From Piezodorus guildinii (taxonomy: Eukaryota > Arthropoda > Insecta > Hemiptera > Pentatomidae): a stretch of 64,000 nucleotides of DNA. Position 1 is the stretch's first letter. Each line of letters begins with the position of its first letter. Positions 12,331 to 24,268 of this stretch are shown piece by piece. Under the pieces are notes generated by a model. That model was not told the DNA's origin. It was given only the letters and a program-made list of their open reading frames with translations, and ran no database searches. The translations under genes and the position numbers were made by a program. Location: the NCBI GenBank assembly GCA_023052935.1, contig CM041292.1, positions 90,813,169 to 90,877,168 on the forward strand. Reading direction: 5' to 3'.

Positions 12331-13158
12331 AGTTCTCCGGGAGGTAATTATGGCCGAGGATTGCCCCACCTATCCACTGCACCGACCTATGCAATTCTAT
12401 ATTTCTATAAAGCAATCCAAAACTGCGCTGCAATTGAAAAGTGTAGGAAAAATAAGCACAAGGCGCATATAACAAATGCAATTAAATGAAATTGAATAGA
12501 CGGTTAATATATATGAGCAAGGGGAAAGAAAGATAGTAACAACAGCTAAATTCGTGTTAATCTTTGTATTTTGTTTGCAACATTTATATCTTCCACCATT
12601 TATATCTTCCAATAGTTTCTATCGAAACTGATTATGAACGAGACCGAAAATTAACTATTGAATGTGTTTAAAGAAGGAAATAAAAAGAAAATAATATATA
12701 TATTCCACAGACTATAATAAAAGGATAATCAACAAATGTGCGAAAGTACTGGGAAATGCTAACATGTAAGGCATGAAGGATCAGAGCTAAGCAACACGCA
12801 CTCCCTGACATTAGACCACTAATTAATGTTTTTCATACCGACCGTTAGAATAGGAAGAGAGTAGTATCATTAGAAAATGTTCTTATAAAATAAATTAATT
12901 TTAGATACAAAAACTAAAACTAAATCAATATATCTTTTAAAAATAAAAAAAATGATTTAAAAAAATAGATACAAAAGGGTAATAAGAATAAATTAAATAT
13001 TGAAAAAAAAGTAGGTAAGTTGCATTTAAAACAAAAAGCAATTTAATAATTGAGGAAAGGCATAACAGTAACCTTTTTCTTACTTCTTTATAATTTACCA
13101 TAAAACAGTTAATTCTGTTATTATTTTAATAACTTTTTTTAAAATGTTTTGTTCCGCT
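12331..13158. other. No gene recognised
   Basis: AT-rich spacer. The open frames at 12127-12489 and 12397-12612 show no motif. Nothing else is supported. Confidence 0.5.
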
Positions 13159-13171
13159 GGATAATTTTGTT

Positions 13172-13458
13172 TGTTTGTTTATTCGTTTAACGTCACTTTT
13201 ATGCAACTATGGCTAAGCGGACGATGCTACAGTGGGAGTCCTAAATTTTGCCTATCCAGGTTTTATTAGGATAGGGATCTTTAACGAGTACCTGACATCG
13301 CACAGGCTCGGGACCACCTTTTAACGTCCCCTCCGAAGGACGGCGTAACTAAGGATTTTTTACTCCCATTAAAAAATCCTAGGACCACCTGCGGGTTTGA
13401 ACCCGTGACCTTTGGCATGGGAGGCTGTCACGCTAGCCACCCAGCTACAAGTGATCCC
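13172..13458 (-). repeat. tRNA-derived SINE (SINE2), full-length copy with 13-bp TSD
   Basis: On the minus strand the head reads GTAGCTGGGTGGCTAGCGTG (A-box-like) and then GGGTTCAAACCCG (B-box-like; complement near 13395-13406). The body contains AAAAATCCTTAGTTACGCCG, AGCATCGTCCGCTTAGCCAT and an AAACAAAC tail. The 13-bp direct repeat GGATAATTTTGTT flanks it at 13159-13171 and 13459-13471. Related copies lie at 16002, 38369 and 61711. Confidence 0.88.
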
Positions 13459-13559
13459 GGATAATTTTGTTGTCACTGTCTATTCATTTAAAATATAATA
13501 ATGTAGTTTAAGTATTTATGTGCACTTTTTTTCTCTCTTTAAAAACATCTCCCCTCTTA

Positions 13560-13735
13560 TGGCTATACAGGAATTCTCTATGTCTAGGGGTAGGGGCGGG
13601 AGACAATGTCAGAATAGAAAAAAAAAAAAAAAAAACCGGAACCGAGATAAGAACTCGTGAACATTTTCCCGTCTTCATACTTTGGTTCATCAGGTGGGCA
13701 GTTACCCCCTTACTATATGCACTAACCAGATGATC
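13560..13735 (-). repeat. Possible tRNA-like SINE relic
   Basis: The minus strand holds a TGGTTAGTGCATA stretch that resembles a tRNA A box and, about 60 bases later, GAGTTCTTATCTCGG that resembles a weak B box, followed by a T run (13620-13636 as A on the plus strand). No second copy was found in the window, so the call rests on this layout only. Confidence 0.3.
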
Positions 13736-15990
13736 AAATCTTAATTTTTAGTAAGTCAAACACCTGCGTTTACTTTTTTTTTTAGGAATAAAAGAAGAAT
13801 GTCAAATCCTAAAAAACTAGTTCCTTCCCAAGGACCAGCAATCGGAACGAAAGAAAATTAGAACTGATTCTACCATCGTTTGAACTTTTAAATGATATGA
13901 CTGCGCCAGTGTTGCCCCTTGGTGGTCCTCGTGCCTGGCGTCTCGACGTTAGGAGGTTGTGCTCGCGCTACTCCGTATAAGACACTCTCGGTTGACCCAT
14001 GGTTATCTCATGGCGCGTGCACCTCCCTCCGGTATCAATTCTCGACATTGTATTTTATTTCGGAGGAGAATTTATTTATCCTTATTTTTATATAAATTCT
14101 ATCTAATCTAAAATACTAGTTTATTATTTAAATTGTAAACATTTATTAAATTCTAGGTGTATAAATAACAAAAATATCCTACACAAACATATTTATAATT
14201 GTATCTAGCTTCGAGGGAGTATTTCGTTATGGTTTATCATTTGGAAAAATTAAGTTAGAAATCAAAATAATTGTATATGTCAATTTTTTTCTGGTCTTTC
14301 CTTTGAAGAAATCTCTAACACACAGTTGGCGTTCTACTTTACCAAAAGCGTAGAAATCAATTTACAGTTTTGAAATTTTGTCAGTAAAAAATAGAAACAA
14401 AATTTAGAAAGCTATTTACTTTTCATGATTTTGTATATATACAGAGATATTAAAAATAATTTTAATTTTTATGACATTATTTAAAGTCGTTATATGAAAC
14501 CCAAAGTTTTCCTAAACTTATCTACTAGCGATTGTAAACAACAACATCTACATCCTCACAAAATGCCTACTGTGTATACTGCTTCACATAATTTTTTCAA
14601 CCTTCCCACCGATCTGTCTTCCGATTCCTCTCCTCATATAACTAAAATTATCCGCTTCCTCAAGTCACACGATCTTTATGCCCAGATCTAACCTATACTT
14701 TTCCTCTCCTTCTATTTCCATAAAACATGTATCAAATGGAGTAAAGCCGAACATGACCGTTATGGTTGTCGACTTATAATAAATTTTAAAAAAATTATAT
14801 AAGTTTTTGAGGCTACTTCTTCTGTTTTTTATATATTCCATAGAATTTATTCGTTCTTCTCCAAGGGCATTAAAGCATTGAAATGTATAATAATGTATGT
14901 TCGTAACTAGAATAAATATGTAACCGATTAACCGTTTACAATCTTATATCAATTTAAACTTGTATCCAATTTAAGATTAGTTTCTACAGATTCTAAATCC
15001 ATAGACGAAATAGAAACAAATATAGTATACACTTGTATCAGTATTTTAAAGGAATTAACGAATCCTTACGAATCCGCATAGCCTATAATGTATACTTTAA
15101 CCAATCTTACAGAAACTTATTCCAGTGGCCTGTGACATCCAGGTATGCCGATAGCTCTACAGTTCGACCGAGAATATCTATTCCGAGCACGTAGTTGATG
15201 GATGGTCCCAGCTTGCTTTGTTGGAGATCATATCCTACCTCGCCGATTTAATAAACCGCCTATAACCGGCCCGGCAACCTTTCACTGCAGGTGATGTCGC
15301 TCCATAATATCAGAGTAGCCAAATGGTAGACCATCATCTGCAGTTAAGGATCAATTTCATTTATTAATATTCTTTCCTGTGACCTCGTTAACAGCTCTTG
15401 TTAGATCACCTCGATCATCATTTTATCGATTCGATATCTGATACTGTCATTTATAAGCGATCTCGTATGAATCAGAAGTATCAGATCACAGCAAGTGAAG
15501 TGTTTAATGAAATATCATATTATGCAATAAAACGCTTGAGAGGTATCTCAAATATTAACTGATAAAAACGGGTAAAGGAATATTGCTTTATAGCTATCCG
15601 AACTTAGCTATTCGAAGCCCTCCAATTAAAGGGGTTATCTAATGCCATGAGAAGCAGCTCCATTTAAATATACCAATCAGAAAAAAAAAGTTCATACCCG
15701 TACTAACCAGCTGATTAGGAAACCTGTTCCGCTTTAACCTACTGACTGATTTATTTTAAAATATACTTACAAGGCACTCCTTAATCGTTTTTTCGCTTAT
15801 GTTGATGTGCAATTCGAAATTGATTTTTGTACGTGTTGAAAACATTTAATTTTATAGCACAAATTTAGTCAAAAAAGGCTTATTGAACATGATAGTTAAA
15901 TAGCTTCATCAATTTTAATTCTTTTCTCCGTCCAACAAACCTAGTAATCCATACAGCATTCCTCCTCCTCACGTCTAAATCTACTCTTCT
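13736..15990. other. No gene recognised; possible LINE tail at 14494-14691
   Basis: Mostly AT-rich. The 65-residue plus-strand frame at 14494-14691 ends in KIIRFLKSHDLYAQI, which has the feel of the extreme C-terminus of some LINE proteins but is too short to assign. A less AT-rich patch at about 15120-15310 has no readable frame. Confidence 0.4.
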
Positions 15991-16001
15991 GATCTATCTC
16001 A

Positions 16002-16267
16002 GTTTGTTTGTTTATTTATTTAACGACACTTTATGCTACTATGGCTAATCGGACGATGCTACAGTAAGAGACCTAAATGTTGCCTATCCAGGTTTTATTA
16101 GGATCGGGGTCTATAGCGAGTTCCTGACATCGCAGAGGCTCAGGACACCTTTTAACGTCCCCTCCGAAGAACGGCATAACTAAGGATTTTCTAATGAAAG
16201 TAAAAAAGCCTAGGACCACCTGCGGGGTTGAACCCGTGACCTTTAGCATTCGAGGCTGTTATGCTAT
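16002..16267 (-). repeat. SINE2 copy, head truncated
   Basis: Shares with the SINE2 at 13172 the blocks CGACACTTTATGCTACTATG, GGACGATGCTACAGTAAGAG, CCAGGTTTTATTAGGATCGG, TTTTAACGTCCCCTCCGAAG and the B-box-like GGTTGAACCCGTG. The tRNA-like A box is lost at the right end. No clear target-site duplication was seen. Confidence 0.85.
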
Positions 16268-16432
16268 AAAAAATAAATATATTGAAGGACACTAAAGAAC
16301 TCAGCAGTTGAGTGTCCATAAGAACGCTACTTAACTTAACCTAACCTAGTAGAAGGAGAATAGCGATTGATGACGAAAGACATTTTCCAGAGATCACCAT
16401 ACTTTGATGAAAAAGAGATAATGAAAAAAAAA

Positions 16433-16500
<68 letters not shown>
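16433..16500. repeat. (TA)n microsatellite
   Basis: Nearly pure alternating TA, interrupted once by AATA. A SINE1 copy starts directly after it, and a second TA tract follows that SINE, so the SINE probably inserted into the microsatellite. Confidence 0.95.
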
Positions 16501-16796
16501 GGATCGGCGTGGTCTAGTAGATAGAGCGCTTGTCTAATGTGCTCCGGGCCTGGGTTCTAATCCCGGTTATGACAGAATATTATTTATTCTGTAATTTCAG
16601 CCGAGGGGCGATCCTGTGGTATGGAGACCCTCCTGGGGCAGTCCCAGCCTCTATAAAGTGGGTACCAAAGATGGTGAAAAACCTGGGGGCTGAGCGTGAT
16701 CTCGGCTGAATCCCCTCATTGCACGGCCGTTGATCTAGAAACAGTACGAATCTGTATATGTACTGAGCCTAAGACCCTTCATTGGTACAGGTTTTA
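16501..16796 (+). repeat. tRNA-derived SINE (SINE1), near full-length
   Basis: Head GGCGTGGTCTAGTAGATAGAG (A-box-like, first bases at 16506), then GGGTTCTAATCCCGG (B-box-like), followed by the SINE1 body (CAGAATATTATTTATTCTGT, GGAGACCCTCCTGGGGCAG, TATAAAGTGGGTACC, CTGAGCGTGATC) and tail (AACAGTACGAATCTG, GAGCCTAAGACCCTTCATT). Flanked on both sides by TA microsatellite, so its duplication cannot be distinguished from the repeat. Confidence 0.88.
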
Positions 16797-17398
16797 TATA
16801 TATATATATATATGTAGGTATGTATGCATGTATATAAGTAACGTTGTTTCATTGTGATGTTATTCTCTTCAGATGATTATGAACAAGATTAATTAAAATA
16901 AAATATCTACATAACAAAATAAATTACATAATACATTTATTACCTATAGACAAATTTAATTACACGTTCTTTCAAACGGTAAAAAGTTAATAACACAACT
17001 AAATGAAGAAACCATTTAAACAATAACTTTTCTGCGTTCATCACTAGAAAAAACTACTGCAAAAATAAAGAAACATAATTAAAAGTAGTAGAAAAAACAA
17101 AATAAACACAAAGGGTCTAACTAATTAAAGCTATAGACAGCTTAGATGGACATGAATTGATGATAGAGAAGACAAGTCAGAGAGAGAGGAATATATGAAG
17201 ATGTTTGAAGAAGTCAAATTTATTTTTTTTACTAACATTGCAACATTGATACCCTGTAGGAGGTCACTTACCGTTACATAGGCGCAACCTATTTTTGCCA
17301 AATCGGGAATAATGTAGACCGCAATGGGCTATGAAATAGCACGGTCATTAAACCAAAAAAAAAAAAAAAAAAAAATCAGCCAAACTTGTTGAAGACAC

Positions 17399-17438
<40 letters not shown>

Positions 17439-18345
17439 CATAAAAAATCATAACGAGATGTTAAATTATAAGTATAAACTACATAAATTATAAGTATTAA
17501 ATTTCATGATGTTAATTGGGAATATGAAAAAAAAATAAAATAAAATAACGAGATCAGTATATGGTATAAGTATATAAAATTTATATTTTAGGATAAGTAA
17601 GTTACCTCCAGTTTACTATAGTTTCTCTCCTTATAGATGTCATATATCCTAGTAACGTTACACCTAAGCACAGAGTACCGCTATCTGACGTCAATAAAAG
17701 CCATTAGAGAGGCTTAGAAAATGTTTTGTAAGCCAACATAAAAATATAGCGATATGAATGCTTAGGTATGAAATAAATTTCAAGTTTTAGATAACTTTGT
17801 CTTATTAATGTTATAACTCAAAACCGAAGAATGTGAACTTTTTATATTCCTACAACTATCTTACCATAACTAACTATTATAGAAAGAGAGCGAACGTGAC
17901 TGTGGTAGCCAAAGAGTCTATATTACTTAAATAATACAATCATATGATTTAATGCTTCCTTGTCATCTTATACAGCATCGTTAAGGCTTAATGAAAATAA
18001 ACTGTTGCAAAATAATTAGAGTCAATTTTAAAGGAATTGAGTCTTTTTAAATGATGTTCGATCAACTGCGAGGACGGGATGCCTTCGGGTTGAGAAATAT
18101 ATCTGTCATGTTCTTGACTAATCCTTTAAATGATCTTATGGTTTGTTGTGGCAGTGGTATTTCGAAACCTCTGAGTGCAATTCTGATGCCATCGCCATCT
18201 AAAAAAAAAAAATAATAAAAAAAAAAAAACTGCATTAGCTTAATACATATACATAGGAACTAATGCTGCAATAAGAAGTTATTATATTGAATACTAACAA
18301 TCTGCCCTTGCTTTGCACAAGTGGATTCTAAATTTGGTGTCATTT
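16797..18345. other. No gene recognised; contains a (TA)n tract at 17400-17436
   Basis: AT-rich sequence with a TA tract running on from the SINE (to about 16812), a poly-A run at 17356-17374 and the TA microsatellite at 17400-17436. A less AT-rich block at about 17255-17345 is unassigned. Confidence 0.55.
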
Positions 18346-18349
18346 GTGT

Positions 18350-18967
18350 TAAAAAAGTTCAGTTTTAACAATTAAGAGTGTATCGTTTTAGGATTATGAG
18401 TTCATCGTAACAAAAAGTGCACTTAGCAAGAAAATATAATGTTTACTACATAACGATTATTCATTATTATATTTAATCAGCAGAAATCAGAAACAATAAT
18501 TGGTCAAAAATCAAATTTAGTTCAGTTTATTTGTTTGGTATGCTAAGAGGTTCCTATTTTATTCGATTTATTACTATTTTATATTTAAAATGAACTTTTT
18601 CCAATTACATTTTAAAAGTTCTATTTAGTTTCCATATGAGTCCCATTTAGTTTACAGTGGTACACTTTTTTTCATGAAAGAAACCAAAATTAAAAATAAT
18701 TAATAATAATATTAGTTTATGGATTTATAAGAACTTTTCCATTTGTACGATTTTATGCGTAATATTTGTTCTATAAACTTGAGTACTGTATGGAAGAAGA
18801 TAACCTGTACGATACTGTACGGTAGCAACCTCGCGCATCACAACATTTCAAATAACAAACGTTCAGGAGTTTATCGACAACTCTCTATTAACTTGTGCGA
18901 CTTATTTATTCAATATTAACATTTCTAAAATCTTGCGATTTCCAACGGTATACTGCACGTCTATATT
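18350..18967 (+). repeat. Dispersed repeat R2, copy 1, left part
   Basis: Matches 54507-55090 over most of its length: AAAAAAGTTCAGTTT, AATTAAGAGT..ATCG, TTTAGGATTATGAG, CTTAGCAAGAA, ATTGGTC, TTTATTCGATTTA and CGCATCACAAC. It has no open frame. It is cut at 18967 by a LINE insertion and resumes at 19779. The last ten bases are one copy of the insertion's target-site duplication. Confidence 0.82.
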
Positions 18968-19778
18968 GCTTTTTCTGCTTTAGCTTTCGTCGTGTGCCTT
19001 TCAGCGTGGAGGTTGTCTAACTCAGGACCTCCATCTCTCTTTGTCTCCTGCAAGAGTCTTCATCTCCTGCAATGTCTTTCCTCTCGCTTGCTCCAAGTTG
19101 GTAATGTAGCCATCCTAGCAAAGCCTAGGTATTCCTCTTGGTCTGGTGCCTATTGGCTTCACCTCCATAAATTTGCGTGGGTCACAACATGGCTCGTCCT
19201 ACACACATGACCATACGATTCCTACTATCTCTTCTCCAGGGCCTCCTTCATTGCAGGGGAAGCCACTCTGCTCTATACAGTAGAACAGGTATTTATACTG
19301 CCTTAAATATATGGAGCTTGACATCTTTATTGACCTCTCTCTTTCCTACTACCGTTGCTGATGGAATAGTATATATTATTCGCTTTTCCGATCCTGCGGG
19401 ATATTCCAGGTGGTACTTTTCCATTTCCGCTGATCACAGTACCAACGTACGAGTACTCATTTATCACATCAAGCTCCGCGTCTTTGCACATAATATGGAT
19501 TTTGGGGCTGTCGTCCCACTTGTATTGCTTTTTCTGGCATTAATAACCATACCATTCCGTCCCGATTCTGCCTCCCACTCTATTAGGGCTTGTTGGAGGT
19601 TAACGCTAAAGTCAGTAATAAGGTCTATGTCATGGACATACACCATTACTTGTGTCTGTATGGTTCTCATATTCTAATGACCAATCACTGCTCTTTCTGT
19701 TCTTCTCTTGCAAATCTTTTTCATTTTAACCATAAAGATGATGAAGGGTAGAGGACTGAAGCTATCCCCTGCTTTAGT
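18968..19778 (-). mobile_element. 5'-truncated non-LTR retrotransposon insertion with 10-bp TSD
   Basis: The perfect repeat CGTCTATATT at 18958-18967 and 19779-19788 brackets this 811-bp insert, which splits R2. On the minus strand it reads from a GDSFSPLPF segment (reverse transcriptase motif B) through a degenerate catalytic box, VMVYVHDIDLI (normally YADD), and NLQQALIEWEAE and GRNGMVINARKSN at 19464-19670. It ends with a late segment resembling IGTRPRGIPRLCWDGY in a shifted frame. The minus-strand 3' end contains TCCACGCTGAAAGGCAC, shared with the LINE at 8300-9575. Frameshifts, stops and YADD changed to YVHD make it dead. The truncation within the polymerase domain and the duplication fit target-primed insertion. 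Confidence 0.88.
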
Positions 19779-19960
19779 CGTCTATATTACTTACTACTCA
19801 TAATTCAGGAATACATTTTTAATGACTTGATAACAGAAAATGTGATTTTCTCTTCCAATGAAAAACTTAATTGCAATTTATTTTACTTATAAACCTATTG
19901 GAAACTTAAGGTATCAGAATCGATCCTGTGGTTAAGGAGTTCGCGAAAACCATAATATGC
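19779..19960 (+). repeat. Dispersed repeat R2, copy 1, right part
   Basis: Continues R2 after the LINE: TACTACTCATAATTCAGGAA, TTTTTAATGACTTG, TTTACTTATAAACCT and GTTCGCGAAAACCA all recur in the same order at 55098-55240. The first ten bases are the second copy of the target-site duplication. Confidence 0.82.
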
Positions 19961-20726
19961 GATATAATTTTTTATATAGAGAGATAAGAGAGATAGGGAA
20001 GAGATATATTTTGAAATTATAATCTGTGTGTTTTATGAATTGATTAAGGTTTTAAAGATGAGAACGGCACTGTCTTGAAATATAATCTTGTAGAAAGGTG
20101 ATGGCGATCTATTGAACGAGAGCAGGCTGTCCTACGAGAGAGGTAAGTGAGGGTGTTCGGCCGATAGGGATCTACTACCTCCAGTGCAATGCCTTATGTA
20201 ACGTCTTAGCCACACAGATTAACTGCATTGATAAATTTTACGAGCTATATCTGGTTTCTTTAGCGTACTGTGCGCGATAGAGAGTGAAAACGTTGCATGC
20301 TCAGAACCAGAAAATGATTTATTTATTTTAAGTGATTTATTCATTTATTATATCATCAATAGCGGCCTGAGTCCTGGATCCCAGTACCTTTGTAGTTATA
20401 TTGGCCGCTAACATAATTGACTATTACACTGGTCAGCAGGAGGAGCGTGTTCTATCAGTTTCATGATTTATAGAACTCGATAATGGAATGTTTACTGTTT
20501 TCTCCGATACATTTAGGCGAGACCAACAGCTTTCTTTGGATCAATATGTTAAAATTTGGTATTTAAACTTGCAGAATATTATAAAATTTGGATTCGATTT
20601 CACTATGTTTTTACCGTAATTTTAGTGTTTTTTTTTTTTTTTTAATGTTTTGCTTACCACCATACCCCCTCATAGGATTTTCTCAAGCATAACGGACTAT
20701 TATGAATTCCCATTTATCACTTTCAT
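19961..20726. other. No gene recognised
   Basis: Unassigned sequence. A less AT-rich part at about 20100-20420 has no frame and no second copy in the window. A poly-T run is at 20626-20643. Confidence 0.5.
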
Positions 20727-21592
20727 TTACATATATATGAAATATATAGTAAGGGAAGCATTGCGATAGTAAAAATTTTTGAATTATAGTTTTCGACGGA
20801 AATACAAGTTTTAAGTTCCCCTGAATCCAAATGACTAAGTCCCGAAAAAAGGGCTGTGTGTGGTAAGTCTAGCGCAAAAATGAAAAGTCGTACGGAACTG
20901 AAATTTCATATTTAAGACAACTATAGGCCCGAGATGTTACAGAAACACTTTCATCTAAATCAGCTAACCAGAAGAACCACTTTAAACTATTCATTTTATA
21001 CCTTTTTAAGATTTTCTCCAAAACGGCCCCCACGATTTTGATTAAACTCGCTATTTTGAAGTAAAATTTAATGGGCTTTAATGTCATGTAGGTTTTATTC
21101 TGATTAAAATAGACTGACAGCGCTTAAATTCCGATATTTCAAAATTTCTTTCTCTAAAGTTCCTTTAATTTTGTAGGTTTTATAAAATTGACCATATCAT
21201 CTGATTAGTATGGCAAAAAAACAAACAAGTAAATATATAAGTTGAACGAATTCGACATCTAACTAAAGGAGAAAACTACAAAAATATTTTTTTAACGCAA
21301 TTTTTTGTTTTGGAATATAGGAACAGTAATATACATGTATAATATACCGTTGGAATGCGTATACATAATATTGTAAAAGTTAACAGAGATTGACGAAAAA
21401 CCGATAAAACAAACTGATTGTCGTAGATAATAACATAATAGATGATTTAATGAAACACATGTTTCTATTAAAATCCAATGTAAATAATTCTATAACAATT
21501 TATTTTCGTTTCTAAATTTGTTTAAAAATTCTTAAATTAATATAACTAACAATCGTAAGTGAAAGTCGTATGTTGCGCGCACCAGATTTTTT
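20727..21592 (-). repeat. Dispersed repeat R1, copy B, near full-length
   Basis: The most complete R1 copy. On the minus strand it starts ATCTGGTGCGCGCAACATAC, runs through ACTTTCACTTAC, TTTGTAGTTTTCTCC, ATGACATTAAAGCCC, GAGTTTAATC, the CGTACGACTTTTCATTTTT and CACACACAGCCC blocks, CATTTGGATTCAGGGG and ends near TATATATGTAAATGAAAGT. The 72-residue frame at 20869-21087 is a by-product; it is not conserved as coding between copies. Confidence 0.85.
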
Positions 21593-22795
21593 TAAAATAT
21601 TTAATACAGCGAATACATTTCGTTAAATATAGTAGCTTATTTTTTTACTCAAGTTAAAGTATAATTTTGACAGAATATTTTTTTTTTATACTGCTCATTA
21701 TAAATGATTTTAACCGAACACAGTTAACCGACCTTTGCGTACAGATCAGCATACTGTCGCAACTACTACTGTCATCGGAAGTATAGTTGAACGGATCTCC
21801 TCATGAATCAGTGAAGGTATGGCTGTCCTGTCCTATTAGGATAGTTGTAACTGCCATATTAAGTTACGTTTTGGCCTTGACATTGAACTGTTGGATTTTG
21901 TCTGCCGATCACCCTACCTACATAAGCGAACATATGTTTAAACTTTATGTAATTGTTTCTAAAATCGGTTTCATGGCACATTTTAACTTAGCTATACTAA
22001 AGGCTACATCTAGCTAACCGTTTGGGGGTTGCAATATCTGATTTCCCAACTCAGAACACGAATGTTTTGGGTGCAAAGGCTAATACAAAAAGTGTTTGCT
22101 AACTGAATTTTGGCTGATATTGATTCAGCTTTTTTTATCTCTGTATGATTAATAATTCTCCTAATTATTTCGGAAGACGACTAGCTTAAAAACTAAACAT
22201 TAATACATATTCTAATACGTCGCATTAAAATGATATTTTTGTTTTGAACAGATCACAGTTACTTTTCCAATAAAGATTTCGTACAGAGTACTGGTAGGTT
22301 TTCATTTCGCAAAAATACTAATTTGTTGATCATAGCCTCAGGCGTTTTAGGCAAAGCTATCCTGGAAGATAGGATAAGAATTGCCAGGCAATAGTTCAAA
22401 TAGCAGTAAATGACCGGTTTGAAAGTAATGCACTATATTCGCCAGAACTTTCGAAAATGCTAGTCGTTATTACATGAGCTGACATCATGATTTTCGTTGT
22501 AAAATTATTGGAATGCTGAAAATATAAAAACAGCACTTCATACTAAGATCCACTGATTTTGTCAAGTAGATAATTATTTATTTGTTAAATAAAATAGTCT
22601 TATAAAAATACATACAAATATAGTTACTTTTTCGCCTATCATAGTGGAAAAGCATAATACACAAAATAACATAATGTATCAAATTTTATTCTTATAAAAT
22701 AAATAATGCACTTGTGAGTTTTAACTATTTATATTGTACAAGCAATATAATGTATCAACAACAAACTTCTATGCCCCTTTGTTTTTCTTTTTAAT
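21593..22795. other. No gene recognised
   Basis: AT-rich spacer. The 76-residue plus-strand frame at 21787-22017 has hydrophobic stretches but no recognisable motif or splice support. Nothing else is supported. Confidence 0.5.
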
Positions 22796-23722
22796 TTAAT
22801 GGCATCTAATTTTCACCATCGATATCGATAGAAAAAACAAATAAATATTAACCATTTTTTTTATACTGTCTATGTTCAAAATGTTCTCTATATTATCACG
22901 AGGTGACGAGTTTGTAATGTACTGGAGTAGGTATCTTTCTCTATATTTATTAGATGACGGGCAGTGGAGAAGGAGATGGTGAAGACTATTAGATATGTAC
23001 TGTTTACAGCTGCTACATATTTCATCACTATGACTAGGATGTATTTCTTAAATATATGTTTATGGTATGGGAGTTAGAAATTCTTAATCGACCGGCTACT
23101 CGTATTTTGTGCATTTGTTCATGGAACGTCAGGTATTCTTCAAATGACAAATCCATACGGCTAAATGTTCTATACGCTAGGCTACTAGATGACTGCAGAG
23201 CTCTATTAATATTGATTCAACATAGTTTTCCATTTTTTTCGTATGTTTTAGTAAGGCTGTGATATAACTGTGGCTAAATTAATCTGAACTTCCAAAAGTT
23301 GAAGCTATATTCAACAGCTGTAATACCCAGTTGAACTCAGTAGTAGCTTCTCCTAGTGTTCTCAGCCTGTTAAAGTATAACCTGTCCTCACGTAATGTTG
23401 AGAGTATTTTCCAGAAGTTAATGATTTTTTCCATGATCGCAACACTCAAAGTGCGTAGACCGGTCTCCAATCGAACGATGCAGTTCGGTACATTTTTTGG
23501 CCAGAGTAGAATGTTCTTGAGAAATTTCAGATGCACAGTTTCTACTACTCCTAAATACCTTAAACTCTATACCTCAGCAGCGTATAAAAACGTAGACGAA
23601 ACCATCGAATCGAATAAGATCATTTTAGTTTCCCAGGCTTCATTATTTCCTTTTCTGGTAGGAATTTCTAATAGCTTGGAACGTGCCATAGAAGCCATTT
23701 GAATAAAATTTTGGGTAGCCAT
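22796..23722 (-). pseudogene. Non-LTR retrotransposon C-terminal half with zinc-knuckle end, frameshifted
   Basis: Reading leftward from 23722, the minus strand gives MASMARSKLLEIP and ILFDSMVSSTFLYAAEV (a stop replaces the usual Trp). It continues with SLRYLGVVETVHLKFLKNIL and VPNCIVRLETGLRTLSVAI (23279-23702), the post-polymerase region typical of several insect LINE clades. After frameshifts a second open piece ends at the stop at 22796-22798. It carries CSSCKQ ... LHHLLLHC, a Cys2-His-Cys type zinc knuckle, then SNKYRERYLLQYI. That terminal piece is open for about 90 codons in one frame. The catalytic polymerase domain is not present. A (TA)n tract begins 40 bases upstream. Confidence 0.82.
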
Positions 23723-23757
23723 TTGGAACTCGGATTTTGTCAAATATCAAAGTTAAA

Positions 23758-23761
<4 letters not shown>

Positions 23762-23826
<65 letters not shown>
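23762..23826. repeat. (TA)n microsatellite
   Basis: Uninterrupted alternating TA for about 65 bases. It generates a run of Ile-Tyr codons in a spurious minus-strand open frame. Confidence 0.95.
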
Positions 23827-23829
<3 letters not shown>

Positions 23830-24268
23830 CTGTAGCAATCGGAACTCCGTACTATTACCCATCTTCAGTTTAAACAGACTAGTAAACGACAATATTGCAA
23901 GCCTATGAGCGATGATGTTAAGGAGATATAATTGAGCCCAGCTGGCCGGGTGGCCTAAGAGAGCTAATTGGATGGGAGATGCAGTGGTCCTCGGTGACCG
24001 CAAGATATTGTGCCGGCTCTGATGCAAGCAGTAATAGCGCTGATTGCCAACCTTCGGTAATAGTATACCTCAAGCTCCATCATGTCAGCCCTTCAGCAGG
24101 ATGTGAGGAAACATATCTCAGCAGTTAAGGCGAGCATTTGACAAACTCTAGTTGTAGGCTATTAAACTAATGCTTATGATATGTAGGCTGAAAGTTCCAC
24201 TTCACTTTAGTGGGTATTAAAATGCACTTACCAAATCGACAAATCATTCCACTGAAAAATGGATTTAA
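23827..24268. other. No gene recognised
   Basis: A less AT-rich stretch (about 23930-24130) with no readable frame, tRNA-like boxes or repeat partner in this window. Confidence 0.5.

Noticed and set aside
23331..23702. 123-residue plus-strand open frame
   Set aside because: Antisense to the LINE segment VPNCIVRLETGLRTL and neighbours.
23740..24027. 95-residue minus-strand open frame with a long Ile-Tyr run
   Set aside because: The run is the (TA)n microsatellite read in frame; the rest has no motif.
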